Below are positions 1 to 6,727 of a stretch of DNA of 8,059 nt, piece by piece. Source of the DNA: Clostridia bacterium. Its GTDB lineage: Bacteria; Bacillota_A; Clostridia; Oscillospirales; CAG-272. The stretch covers positions 1-8,059 of the forward strand of contig JAGBZZ010000335.1 of assembly GCA_017652965.1 (NCBI GenBank), read 5' to 3'. The position numbers were made by a program, and so were the translations under genes. Position 1 is the stretch's first letter, and every line of letters starts with the position of its first letter. Below the pieces are notes generated by a model. It did not search any database and had not been told where the DNA came from. It saw nothing but the letters and a program-made list of their open reading frames with translations.

Positions 1-167
1 ATGGAATCCGCCGGTGGCGGTATGGAATCAGAGCGAAGCGATGAATGGAATCAAGCCGACGAACATGCAGCCCCAAAGGGGCTGATGCCATACCTTTCGC
101 GGCGCGAATGGATTCCATTCCGTCGCGCCGCGACGGATGCCATACCAAGCCTCCTTCGTCGGCTTGG
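1..167. repeat. Array of 8-base words and nested inverted repeats
   Basis: ATGGAATC occurs at 1-8, 22-29 and 45-52, its reverse complement GATTCCAT at 111-118, and the one-base variant GATGCCAT at 84-91 and 136-143; the latter two extend to an 11-base direct repeat, GATGCCATACC (84-94, 136-146). Between the words lie small palindromes: CCGCC/GGCGG, CAGCCCC/GGGGCTG (68-84) and TCGCGGCGCG/CGCGCCGCGA (97-133). An outer perfect 12-bp inverted repeat, CAAGCCGACGAA (52-63) with 155-166, encloses the middle part. CCAAGCC/GGCTTGG (145-151, 161-167) competes with that outer stem. No protein is apparent. The array reaches the window edge, so it may be longer. It could be a dispersed palindromic element, a structured RNA or a set of protein-binding sites. 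Confidence 0.65.
97..133. repeat. Strong two-layer hairpin
   Basis: The perfect 10-bp arms TCGCGGCGCG and CGCGCCGCGA are almost entirely G-C. Inside them is a second perfect palindrome, GAATGGA/TCCATTC (106-112, 114-120), centred on one T. The inner stem shares base 106 with the outer arm and leaves CGT (121-123) unpaired. There is no T-run, so it is not a normal terminator. Confidence 0.65.
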
Positions 168-169
168 AT

Positions 170-190
170 AAAAAGCGCGTCGCGCTTTTT
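170..190 (-). terminator. Rho-independent terminator of beta-helix copy 1
   Basis: The arms AAAAAGCGC and GCGCTTTTT close on a 3-base loop and end in a five-T run on the minus strand. The first arm overlaps the TAA stop codon (189-191), so translation and transcription end together. The structure is symmetric and could also stop plus-strand transcription entering from elsewhere. Confidence 0.85.
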
Positions 191-3100
191 ATGCCCGCTG
201 AACGGGGCCTAGCGCGGCATAATCAAACCCATAGGTAGGCCCGGTCATGTCGGCTGACAGCCCAACGACTGCCTCGTACTCGGCAGGCTCGAGGGTGGCG
301 GCAAGCTCGGCCTTGATGCTGTCGCGGAGGGTGTAGTCGCAGGCCACGGCATCGGCCATGACGGTGGTGTGATCGTAACGGAGGAAGTTGTGGGTCTCAA
401 GCGAGGTCTTGCAATAGCCAAGGCGCGGGCGGGGGCCCCAATCACCCTGCTTGTTGACGTACCAATCCTCGACTGCACCGTCGTTGATCATGATCGCGGG
501 GTTGACGTCACCCGTGATGTTCTTTGCGGCATCCATATAGGGCGTGCCGCCAAGCAGAACGTTGTTCTCGATCACGCAGAAGGCGGGGGCACGGCGCAGG
601 CGCTCCATCGAGCCCAGCTCCTCATAGGTAAGGGTGACCTTGCCGTCCTCGGGCACGGTGAAGGTGCGGCCGGGGATCTCGACCTCCTCATACTTCTCGT
701 TAAGGACGATGTAGGGCGGGATCATGATCTCGGCGCCGGCGGGGGCGGCGTAGGAGGTGAAGGTCTTGCCTGTCGGGCGGGCGGGCAGGTAGAAGTACTT
801 CACGCGGTAGTCCGAATGCTTCAGGGCATCCAGGATCACGGCCGTGCCGTACAGATGGTTGATGTAGGCGGGGTCGATGCGCTCACGGGCGGCCGCGTCG
901 GCCTCTCCGAGATAGGCAAGGATCTCGTTTTCCTTCATGCCGTCCCACCAGTGACCGGCCAGGGACTGCGAGGCAGTCTCGTTCTCGCCGCGCGGGCCGT
1001 AATCCATCGTGTACAGCTCTTCTCTGCCGGGCTTGACAAACTCATAGCGGCGGGCAGGACCCTCTGCCGAATGCTCTTTTCCGAAGAAGTAGTAGAAGAG
1101 GGGCGACTGGTTGATGTTGTCGCCCTGGCCGATGACCAGGACGTTGCCCTCGTCACCCGCCTTGGATTTGGCGCGTGCCACCTCCCAGGGATCACGGAAG
1201 ACCATCAGGTTACCGAAGCAGACGTTACCCATACCGGTAGAGGAATACCAGCCCTTGTGATGGTTACACTTGGAGCCGAGGGTCGAGACGATGTTATAGT
1301 AGGCATAGTTACCGCCGTTCATCGTATCGTTGTAGACGGCGTTGTGGGTCTCGTTGAACATATGGAAGAGGTTATAGCGGATGTGGTTACCGCGGGTCGA
1401 AGGGCCGCTGGAGTAATACATACCGCCGTCCACCACGTCGGCAGAGCCACCCTCAAAGCGGTTGTATTCGACAATACACTCGGAAGCATTGCCCGCGTTC
1501 ATGCAGGTATTGCGGAAGTAGTTATGCGAGATCACCACGCGACAGCCCGACATGGAAAGCGCGATCTGGCGGGTGGGCTTGGCATCGTGGAAGAAGCAGT
1601 TCTGCACGATGTTGAGGGTCGGGGTCAGGGCATCGTGGCTCTTCTTATCGAAGAAGCGGATCATCGATGTATAGGCGGCCGAGAAATCCGAATAAAGGAC
1701 GGCGCAACGGGCGCACTCCAGGATCTCCAGATTCTCGCGCTTGGTATTGGCGACCTTCAGATGCTGCAGAACCACGTTGCGGCACTCCTTCAGCGAGATG
1801 CCCGAGGCACCCGAGCCATCCACACCGATGCCGTCAAAGATGGCATGGTTCAGCTTTTCGCAGGTGATGGGGGCAAATTCCTTGATGTTGGAGATCCCCA
1901 TCGAAGCGCCCGCGAAGGCGGCCTCGTTCTTCGGATACAGGTAAAGGATGCCGGTCTCCTTATCGTAGAACCACTCACCCGGCTCGTCCAGCGCCTCAAT
2001 GGCGTTGAAGAGGTAGAAGGTGTTGCGGCTGGCGGGAGAGTTGCCCGAATGCTTACAGCCCCAGACGTTGAAGGTACGGGACTTCAGCGAATAGTAGCCG
2101 CGCTGGCCGCGATAGGTATAGGGGCCCTCGGGATCGGGCACAAAGCCGCCGAGAAGCGGGGTCTTCTCCTCGGTATCCCCCTCGGCATAGTGCGAGAAGT
2201 CACGTCCCTCGGTCTTGTCGGCGAGGTTATAGTAGCCGAACTCCCAGCCCTCAAAGGTAGAGCCGTAATACCAGATGTTGCCGGTGTTGACCCAGGAAAG
2301 CAGGAACTGTGCCCGCTCCTCGGCGGTCGGATCGGGGAATACGCGGCCGGTGGCCTTTTCGTAGTTGTCAAGGCCGTTCAGAAGGCGGACCTCCCACCCG
2401 ATGTTGTGCTTAAGATCACCGCCGAAGTCCCTCTCGGCACGCTCGACCCACGTCCAGTAGAGGTCGGAGCCGTCACGCGCGGTGACCGTGCCGGAGTCAT
2501 AGGGATGGGTGAAATACAGAAGCTCATGGATATTGGCGGAGGAATTGGGGTAGCGCGCCAGGGTGTACTCCTCCCCACCGACGTACAGGCAGGGCGGCCC
2601 CTCACGCAAGGGACGGATGGCGGGGATATCCGCATCGGTCAGCCCCTGCTCGGCAAGGGTGGTGCAGATGACCTTGCCCTGCGCCGCCTTCGGCAAACGG
2701 GCGGCCACCGGGTCGGTTGCCGGATCGGCCACGCGCCAGAGGGCGGGGGCGGTGGAAAAGCTTGTGTTGGTGGTAAAGGTCGCCCTTTCACCGGGGGCGG
2801 AACGCACAACAAGGGGGGCGCCTGCGCGGCCGCTATGCTCGACCGTCAGCTCGATAGGCTCGGTGACGGGGTAGCTGCCACCGCGGAAGGTGACGGTGGC
2901 ACCGCCCGCTTTTTTGACGCGGGCAAAGGCGGCGGCGGCCGTCTTCAGCGGAGCCTCCCTCGTACCGGCGGCACTGTCGTCCCCATCCGGGGCTACGAAA
3001 ATCTCAAGCGATGCCGAGGCGGGATAGGCGGCGGGATCGATAGGATCCAGCACCGTGACCTCCTTGGGCAGGGCATCACGGGTGATTTTGAAGCGTGCCT

Positions 3101-3203
3101 GAAAGCTTTCGGGCGACATGGTAATCGGTACACGGCCGCGCAGATCGTAAAGCGTTTCGGGCAGATTAAGCTCGTAAAGGTTAGCGGAAGGATATTTGCT
3201 CAT
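189..3203 (-). CDS. Intact right-handed parallel beta-helix protein, probable GH141-like glycoside hydrolase (copy 1)
   Basis: The product has 1004 residues and is probably a carbohydrate-active enzyme of the pectate-lyase-like beta-helix fold. Residues 68-81 (IFVAPDGDDSAAGT) and 106-111 (FRGGSY) form the usual entry to such folds. EEYTLARYPN (211-220) and DEPGEWFYDKETGILYLYP (406-424) resemble motifs I associate with GH141-type proteins. Residues about 455-680 read as short beta-helix coils, with many N-x-F/V steps. Asp592 (in DGGMYY) and Asp626 (in YNDTMNGG) sit where paired acidic residues would be expected, and are inferred catalytic candidates. No signal peptide or membrane segment is visible, so it is probably cytoplasmic. 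The ATG at 3203 is chosen because AAGGAG lies 7 bases upstream and the promoter lies in the leader; an in-frame extension to 3362 would run through the promoter and terminator. The substrate is unknown. A non-catalytic or lyase role is possible. Confidence 0.85.
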   Translation of the reverse strand: MSKYPSANLYELNLPETLYDLRGRVPITMSPESFQARFKITRDALPKEVTVLDPIDPAAYPASASLEIFVAPDGDDSAAGTREAPLKTAAAAFARVKKAGGATVTFRGGSYPVTEPIELTVEHSGRAGAPLVVRSAPGERATFTTNTSFSTAPALWRVADPATDPVAARLPKAAQGKVICTTLAEQGLTDADIPAIRPLREGPPCLYVGGEEYTLARYPNSSANIHELLYFTHPYDSGTVTARDGSDLYWTWVERAERDFGGDLKHNIGWEVRLLNGLDNYEKATGRVFPDPTAEERAQFLLSWVNTGNIWYYGSTFEGWEFGYYNLADKTEGRDFSHYAEGDTEEKTPLLGGFVPDPEGPYTYRGQRGYYSLKSRTFNVWGCKHSGNSPASRNTFYLFNAIEALDEPGEWFYDKETGILYLYPKNEAAFAGASMGISNIKEFAPITCEKLNHAIFDGIGVDGSGASGISLKECRNVVLQHLKVANTKRENLEILECARCAVLYSDFSAAYTSMIRFFDKKSHDALTPTLNIVQNCFFHDAKPTRQIALSMSGCRVVISHNYFRNTCMNAGNASECIVEYNRFEGGSADVVDGGMYYSSGPSTRGNHIRYNLFHMFNETHNAVYNDTMNGGNYAYYNIVSTLGSKCNHHKGWYSSTGMGNVCFGNLMVFRDPWEVARAKSKAGDEGNVLVIGQGDNINQSPLFYYFFGKEHSAEGPARRYEFVKPGREELYTMDYGPRGENETASQSLAGHWWDGMKENEILAYLGEADAAARERIDPAYINHLYGTAVILDALKHSDYRVKYFYLPARPTGKTFTSYAAPAGAEIMIPPYIVLNEKYEEVEIPGRTFTVPEDGKVTLTYEELGSMERLRRAPAFCVIENNVLLGGTPYMDAAKNITGDVNPAIMINDGAVEDWYVNKQGDWGPRPRLGYCKTSLETHNFLRYDHTTVMADAVACDYTLRDSIKAELAATLEPAEYEAVVGLSADMTGPTYGFDYAALGPVQRA

Positions 3204-3210
3204 AGCTGAT

Positions 3211-3216
3211 CTCCTT
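3211..3216 (-). promoter_or_regulatory. Ribosome-binding site of beta-helix copy 1
   Basis: AAGGAG on the minus strand, 7 bases before the ATG at 3203. It fixes the start used for copy 1 and excludes the in-frame extension to 3362. Confidence 0.9.
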
Positions 3217-3221
3217 GCTTC

Positions 3222-3231
3222 TCCATATGGA
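3222..3231. repeat. Perfect 10-base palindrome TCCATATGGA in the copy 1 leader
   Basis: TCCATATGGA sits between the 5' stem-loop and the AAGGAG of copy 1. It could be a protein-binding half-site pair or form a small RNA stem next to the ribosome-binding site, but such a short palindrome may be chance. No equivalent lies at this place before copy 2. Confidence 0.35.
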
Positions 3232-3235
3232 TTTT

Positions 3236-3254
3236 TTGGGGGGATACCCCCCAA
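3236..3254 (-). promoter_or_regulatory. Stem-loop at the 5' end of the copy 1 mRNA
   Basis: TTGGGGGG, the loop TAT and CCCCCCAA form a perfect 8-bp stem with six G-C pairs. It begins at, or within one or two bases of, the transcription start predicted from the TTGACA/TATAGT promoter. A stable hairpin at a 5' end is known to protect some bacterial mRNAs (E. coli ompA is an example); that role here is an inference. Six A follow on the minus strand rather than T, so it is not a terminator for this transcript. Confidence 0.6.
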
Positions 3255-3258
3255 GTCC

Positions 3259-3287
3259 ACTATACGGAAAACGCGTGGGAATGTCAA
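3259..3287 (-). promoter_or_regulatory. Sigma-A/sigma-70 promoter for beta-helix copy 1
   Basis: On the minus strand there is a perfect -35 box TTGACA (3287-3282), a 17-base spacer and a -10 box TATAGT (3264-3259), one base from the TATAAT consensus. Transcription should start near 3252, giving a leader of about 50 bases. The -35 box lies inside the loop of the terminator hairpin of the preceding MATE gene and the spacer contains the hairpin's second arm, so the two signals share the same DNA. Confidence 0.85.
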
Positions 3288-3301
3288 GCCCCACGCGTTT
3301 T
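3268..3301 (-). terminator. Rho-independent terminator after the MATE gene
   Basis: The 12-base arms AAAACGCGTGGG and CCCACGCGTTTT are perfectly complementary, with a 10-base loop (GCTTGACATT on the minus strand). Four T end the second arm on the minus strand; on the plus strand there are five, so it could work in both directions. It lies about 33 bases after the MATE stop codon. The short T-run followed by CC makes it a moderate terminator in the minus direction. Confidence 0.75.
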
Positions 3302-3334
3302 TGTTCACGATTTGTTCATATTTGCGAGGAATCC

Positions 3335-4720
3335 TCAGGCCTCTGACAGCTGCATGGCCCATCGCCCGCGCCTGACCAGCACGGTACCGATCATCGCCTT
3401 TAGGACATCTGCAAAGGTGCAGATGGCGTAAACCGCAAGGATCGGAATAGCGGTAAAGGAGGAAAGCAGGAAGGCCAGAAGAACGTTCACCGACCAGATA
3501 AAGACCGAGTCGAGGAAGAAGATGACCACCGTGCTACCGCCCGAAAGAATGGTAAAGTAGCAGCCGTTCAGATACCCGAGAAGCGGGGAGGCGGCCGCGC
3601 GGATCAGGATAAACCGCGAGGCAAGAAGCCGCACCGTATCGGTGGCCTCATAAAGCAGGGGGAAGAAGGGGGAGCCGACGGCAAGCAGGATGCCGCAGAT
3701 AATGCCCATCCCAAGGGTAAAGGCGATCAGCTTGCGCGAGGCATCCCGCGCCGCCGCGGTATCCCCTGTCCCGAGGATATGCCCAAGCAGGATCGCGGTA
3801 GCCGAGCCCGCCGAGATGAAGAGATAGGTGAAAAGATCGCATATCGTGCCCGCGATGTTCAGCGAGGCAAGCGTATCCCCGCCGCGCACCGCATAGGAGG
3901 CAAGGAGGGTGGCAAGCCCCATCGCATAAAGCCCCTCGTTCATCATCAGGGGCATGCCCTTGATAAGAATACTTCTGGCAAGCGCCTTCGGGATCCTCGG
4001 TGAGGCGTACGCCCCACGGATAAACTCGCACCTTGCCTTGTGGCAATGGGTGTAGATCACCACTGCCGCACACTCCACCACGCGGGAAATGACGGTGGCA
4101 AGCGCCGCCCCCCGTACCCCGAGGGCGGGCGCACCGAGGTGACCGAAGATCAGCACCCAGTTGAGGGCGAGATTGGTAAGCACCCCAAAAAGGGCGGCAA
4201 GCATCGGCGGGACGGTATTCCCCGTCGCGCGCAGAGTACCGCCGTAGACCTGTGCCACGGTGTAGGGGATCAGGGCAAGGATCATAATGCCGAGATATTC
4301 CCTTGCAAACGAAAGGATCACGGCAGGGTCGCTTCCCTCCCCCTCATGGAGATAGAGCGAGATCAGGCTATCCCCGAAGAGTGAGAAGACGAAAAGCCCG
4401 ACGGCAAGGATGACAGCGCCGACATACCAGGTGAAGCGGAACACGTCCCGCACACCCTCGCGGTCGCGGCGGCCGTACGCCTGTGCCGCAAAGATCCCCG
4501 CGCCCGACACCATCCCGAAAAGGCACCAGTTGAAGACGAAAAGAAGCTGATTGACGACCGAGACACCCGACATTTCAGCCGTGCCGAGAGGCCCTGTCAT
4601 CATATTGTCAAGAGAGCTTATGAGATTGGTGATGAGATTTTGCGCAAGGATCGGCATCATGACCGCAAGCACCCGCTTGTAGAAGGCCCTGTCACCGATT
4701 AAGGATTTGAGCGTAAGCAT
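3335..4720 (-). CDS. MATE family efflux transporter (NorM/DinF-like)
   Basis: This is an integral membrane antiporter of 461 residues, the normal length for the family, with about 12 hydrophobic segments. MATE proteins export cationic drugs or metabolites in exchange for Na+ or H+. Family features visible here are the N-terminal DNMMTGPLGTAEMSG (38-52), the loop GTLRATGNTVPPM (161-173) and GAALATVISRVVE (204-216) at a cytoplasmic turn. The halves resemble each other, as expected of the inverted 6+6 fold. The ATG at 4720 is preferred because GGAG lies 7 bases upstream; a TTG at 4747 overlapping the upstream stop codon is in frame but has no suitable ribosome-binding site before it. The gene begins 23 bases after the end of the split beta-helix gene and probably shares its transcript; a hairpin terminator follows about 33 bases after its stop. 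The substrate cannot be read from the sequence. A link to glycan metabolism is only suggested by position. Confidence 0.93.
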   Translation of the reverse strand: MLTLKSLIGDRAFYKRVLAVMMPILAQNLITNLISSLDNMMTGPLGTAEMSGVSVVNQLLFVFNWCLFGMVSGAGIFAAQAYGRRDREGVRDVFRFTWYVGAVILAVGLFVFSLFGDSLISLYLHEGEGSDPAVILSFAREYLGIMILALIPYTVAQVYGGTLRATGNTVPPMLAALFGVLTNLALNWVLIFGHLGAPALGVRGAALATVISRVVECAAVVIYTHCHKARCEFIRGAYASPRIPKALARSILIKGMPLMMNEGLYAMGLATLLASYAVRGGDTLASLNIAGTICDLFTYLFISAGSATAILLGHILGTGDTAAARDASRKLIAFTLGMGIICGILLAVGSPFFPLLYEATDTVRLLASRFILIRAAASPLLGYLNGCYFTILSGGSTVVIFFLDSVFIWSVNVLLAFLLSSFTAIPILAVYAICTFADVLKAMIGTVLVRRGRWAMQLSEA

Positions 4721-4727
4721 AGATCTA

Positions 4728-4731
4728 CTCC
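4728..4731 (-). promoter_or_regulatory. Ribosome-binding site of the MATE gene
   Basis: GGAG on the minus strand, 7 bases before the ATG at 4720. A stronger GAGGAGG at 4739-4745 is 18 bases from that ATG and has no start codon at the right distance, so it may only act as a standby site. Confidence 0.7.
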
Positions 4732-4743
4732 GTTTTTTCCTCC

Positions 4744-6708
4744 TCAAAGCTGTACGGGGCCAAGAGAAGCATAGTCAAAGTCATAGGTCGGGCCGCACAC
4801 GTCGGCATCCAGCGAAAGGATCGCCTCATACTCGGGCTTTTCCAAAACGGCGGCAAGCTCGGGTCTTATCTCCTCGCGGATGCGGTAATCACAACCGACG
4901 GCGTCGGCAAGCACGGTGCGGTGGTCATAGCGCAGGAAGTTATGCTCCTGCCGCGTTGTCCGGTAATAGCCAAGGCCGTGGCGGTAGGTCCAGACGTCGT
5001 TAAGGTCGGCATATCCCTCGCGATCCAGATTGTCGCTGATCATCTCCTCCTCGTCCACGTCCCCGATGATATTCTGCTCCTCGTCCATAAGGGGGGTGCC
5101 GCCGAGAAGGATATTGTTCTCAATGACGCAATAGGCGGGGGCACGGCGGATGCGCTCCATCGCCCCAAGCTCCTCATAGGTGAGGGTGATCCTGCCATCG
5201 GCGGGAACCGTGACGGTATGCGCCGCCACCTCCACCGTGCGATAGGCACTGTCAAGGTAGGCGTAGGTCGGGATCAGGATCTCGGTGCCTGCGGGGGCGG
5301 CCGAGGAGGTATAGCTCTTCCCCGTGAGCCTTGCGGGGAGATAGAAGTACTTGACGCGGTAGTCGGAATTTTCAAGAGCGTCCAATACCACCGCCGTCCC
5401 GTAAAGGTGCATCACGTAGGCGGGGTCACCGGTCGCAAAGACGGCGGGGTCATGCTCACGGAGGTAGGTCTTGACCTCGCCCGCCTTCATGCCCTCCCAC
5501 CAATGGCCGGCAAGCGACTGTGCGACGGGCGTCCGGGCGCCCGCCTCGCCGTAATCCATGGTGTAAAGCTCCGGGCGCCCCTCCTCCCCAAAGCGGTAGC
5601 GGCGCTTGGAGAGGGCGGCATGCTCGTTGCCGAAGTAGTAATAGAAGAGGGCGGACTGGTTGACACTGTCCCCCGTGCCGACGGCGGTCACCTCATCCCC
5701 ACCGTGGGACGAGGCACGCGCCACCTCCCAGGGGTCACGGAAGACCATCAGATTACCAAAGCAGACGTTGCCCATCCCCGTAGAGGAATACCAGCCCTTG
5801 TGACGGTTGGTCTTGGAGCCGAGGGTGGAGACGATGTTGTAATAGGCGTAGTTGCCGCCGCACATGGTATCGAAATAGATGGCCTGGTGGGTGGCGTTGA
5901 ACATATGAAAGAGGTTGTAGCGGATGTGGTTGTTGCGCACGGCAGGGCCGCTGGCGTAATACATGCCGCCGTCCACCACGTCGGCAGAGCCACCCTCAAA
6001 ACGGTTGTATTCGACGATGCACTCGGAGGCGTGGAGGCTGTCGATGCAGGTATTGCGGAAGTAGTTGTGCGAGATCACCACGCGACAGCCCGAAAGGTTG
6101 ACGGCAAGCTGACGGGTGGGCTTTGCATCGTGGAAGAAGCAGTTCTGCACGACGTTCAGGCTTGGGCGACACGTGAAGTGGGCTTCCCTGTCGTTAAACT
6201 GCATCATCACGGTGGCAGAGGCCGAAAAATCCGAATAGAGGACGGCACAGCGACGGCACTCCTGCATCAGGAGGTTTTCCTTCTTGGTGTTGGTCACGCG
6301 TAAATGCTGCAGGACAAGGTCAAGGCACCCCTCAAGGCGGACGCCCGCCTCGCCCGAGCCGTCCACCGTGATCCCGTCTATGACCGCGTGCGAAAGCCCA
6401 CGGCAGACAAGCGGCGCAAACTCCTCACGGCTGGACGAGCTGAGCGCCCCGCCAAAGAAGGTAGCCTCGTCCTTCGGGTAGACGTAAAGGATGCCTGTAT
6501 CCCTATCGTAGAACCATTCGCCCGGCTCGTCCAGCGCCTCGATGGCGTTGAAGAGGTAGAAGGTGTTGCAGCCTGCGGGCGAGTTGCCCGAATGCTTGCA
6601 GCCCCAGTGGTTGAAGTTTTTGGACTTCAGCGAATAGTAGCCGCGCCGGCCGCGGTAGGTATACGGGCCGTTTTCATCCGGCACAAAGGCACCGAGAAGC
6701 GGGGTCAC
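4744..6708 (-). CDS. Beta-helix protein copy 2, C-terminal fragment after the frameshift
   Basis: This is the remaining two thirds of the second beta-helix protein: 654 codons if read from the GTG at 6708, which is codon 347 of the repaired gene. It contains the mid-protein motif (DEPGEWFYDRDTGILYVYP), the beta-helix coils, NRFEGGSADVVDGGMYY, YFDTMCGG, the HKGWYSSTGMGN loop and the C-terminal region ending near LGPVQL. Numbered on the repaired 1000-residue protein, the two candidate catalytic aspartates fall at 592 and 626, exactly as in copy 1. No other stop or frameshift is seen, so the break is either recent or an artefact. The GTG overlaps the upstream TGA (GTGA) and AGG lies just before it, but no well-placed ribosome-binding site is present. 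Independent translation therefore looks doubtful, though coupling by termination-reinitiation cannot be excluded. The gene ends 23 bases before the MATE start codon. Confidence 0.75.
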   Translation of the reverse strand: MTPLLGAFVPDENGPYTYRGRRGYYSLKSKNFNHWGCKHSGNSPAGCNTFYLFNAIEALDEPGEWFYDRDTGILYVYPKDEATFFGGALSSSSREEFAPLVCRGLSHAVIDGITVDGSGEAGVRLEGCLDLVLQHLRVTNTKKENLLMQECRRCAVLYSDFSASATVMMQFNDREAHFTCRPSLNVVQNCFFHDAKPTRQLAVNLSGCRVVISHNYFRNTCIDSLHASECIVEYNRFEGGSADVVDGGMYYASGPAVRNNHIRYNLFHMFNATHQAIYFDTMCGGNYAYYNIVSTLGSKTNRHKGWYSSTGMGNVCFGNLMVFRDPWEVARASSHGGDEVTAVGTGDSVNQSALFYYYFGNEHAALSKRRYRFGEEGRPELYTMDYGEAGARTPVAQSLAGHWWEGMKAGEVKTYLREHDPAVFATGDPAYVMHLYGTAVVLDALENSDYRVKYFYLPARLTGKSYTSSAAPAGTEILIPTYAYLDSAYRTVEVAAHTVTVPADGRITLTYEELGAMERIRRAPAYCVIENNILLGGTPLMDEEQNIIGDVDEEEMISDNLDREGYADLNDVWTYRHGLGYYRTTRQEHNFLRYDHRTVLADAVGCDYRIREEIRPELAAVLEKPEYEAILSLDADVCGPTYDFDYASLGPVQL

Positions 6709-6727
6709 CTCATCGGTATCCTCTCGG
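6705..6727 (-). other. Frameshift site in beta-helix copy 2
   Basis: The upstream frame reads GCC GAG AGG ATA CCG ATG AGG TGA, while the frame homologous to copy 1 continues one base back (GAT GAG GTG ACC CCG). Copy 1 has five consecutive C on the plus strand here (2177-2181); copy 2 has CCTC (6720-6723). Loss of one G, from an ancestral GAGGAGGAT or GAGGGGGAT, explains the difference. No X XXY YYZ slippery heptamer is present. Confidence 0.8.

Noticed and set aside
1..52. CRISPR array suggested by the evenly placed ATGGAATC words
   Set aside because: The repeats are only 8 bases, the gaps are 13 and 15 bases and partly palindromic, later words are inverted, and no cas gene is present.
369..3209. 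A 946-codon open frame on the plus strand opposite beta-helix copy 1
   Set aside because: It mirrors copy 1 in a fixed codon register, a common effect of GC-rich codon use. It has no family motifs, and the matching frame opposite copy 2 is broken into pieces although the minus-strand protein is conserved.
3204..3362. A 53-codon N-terminal extension of beta-helix copy 1
   Set aside because: It would begin inside the MATE gene and run through the terminator and promoter. The ATG at 3203 has a well-placed AAGGAG and aligns with the start of copy 2.
4721..4747. TTG start for the MATE gene, overlapping the copy 2 stop codon
   Set aside because: It would add LRRKKRSRS, encoded by what looks like ribosome-binding-site DNA (GAGGAGG and GGAG). 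The ATG at 4720 gives the usual MATE N-terminus.
4921..6303. A 460-codon open frame on the plus strand opposite beta-helix copy 2
   Set aside because: Same register effect as opposite copy 1; low-complexity Gly/Val/Arg composition and no recognisable domain.
6705..6727. Programmed -1 ribosomal frameshift joining the two halves of copy 2
   Set aside because: No slippery heptamer or obvious downstream pseudoknot is seen, and copy 1 makes the same protein without any shift.
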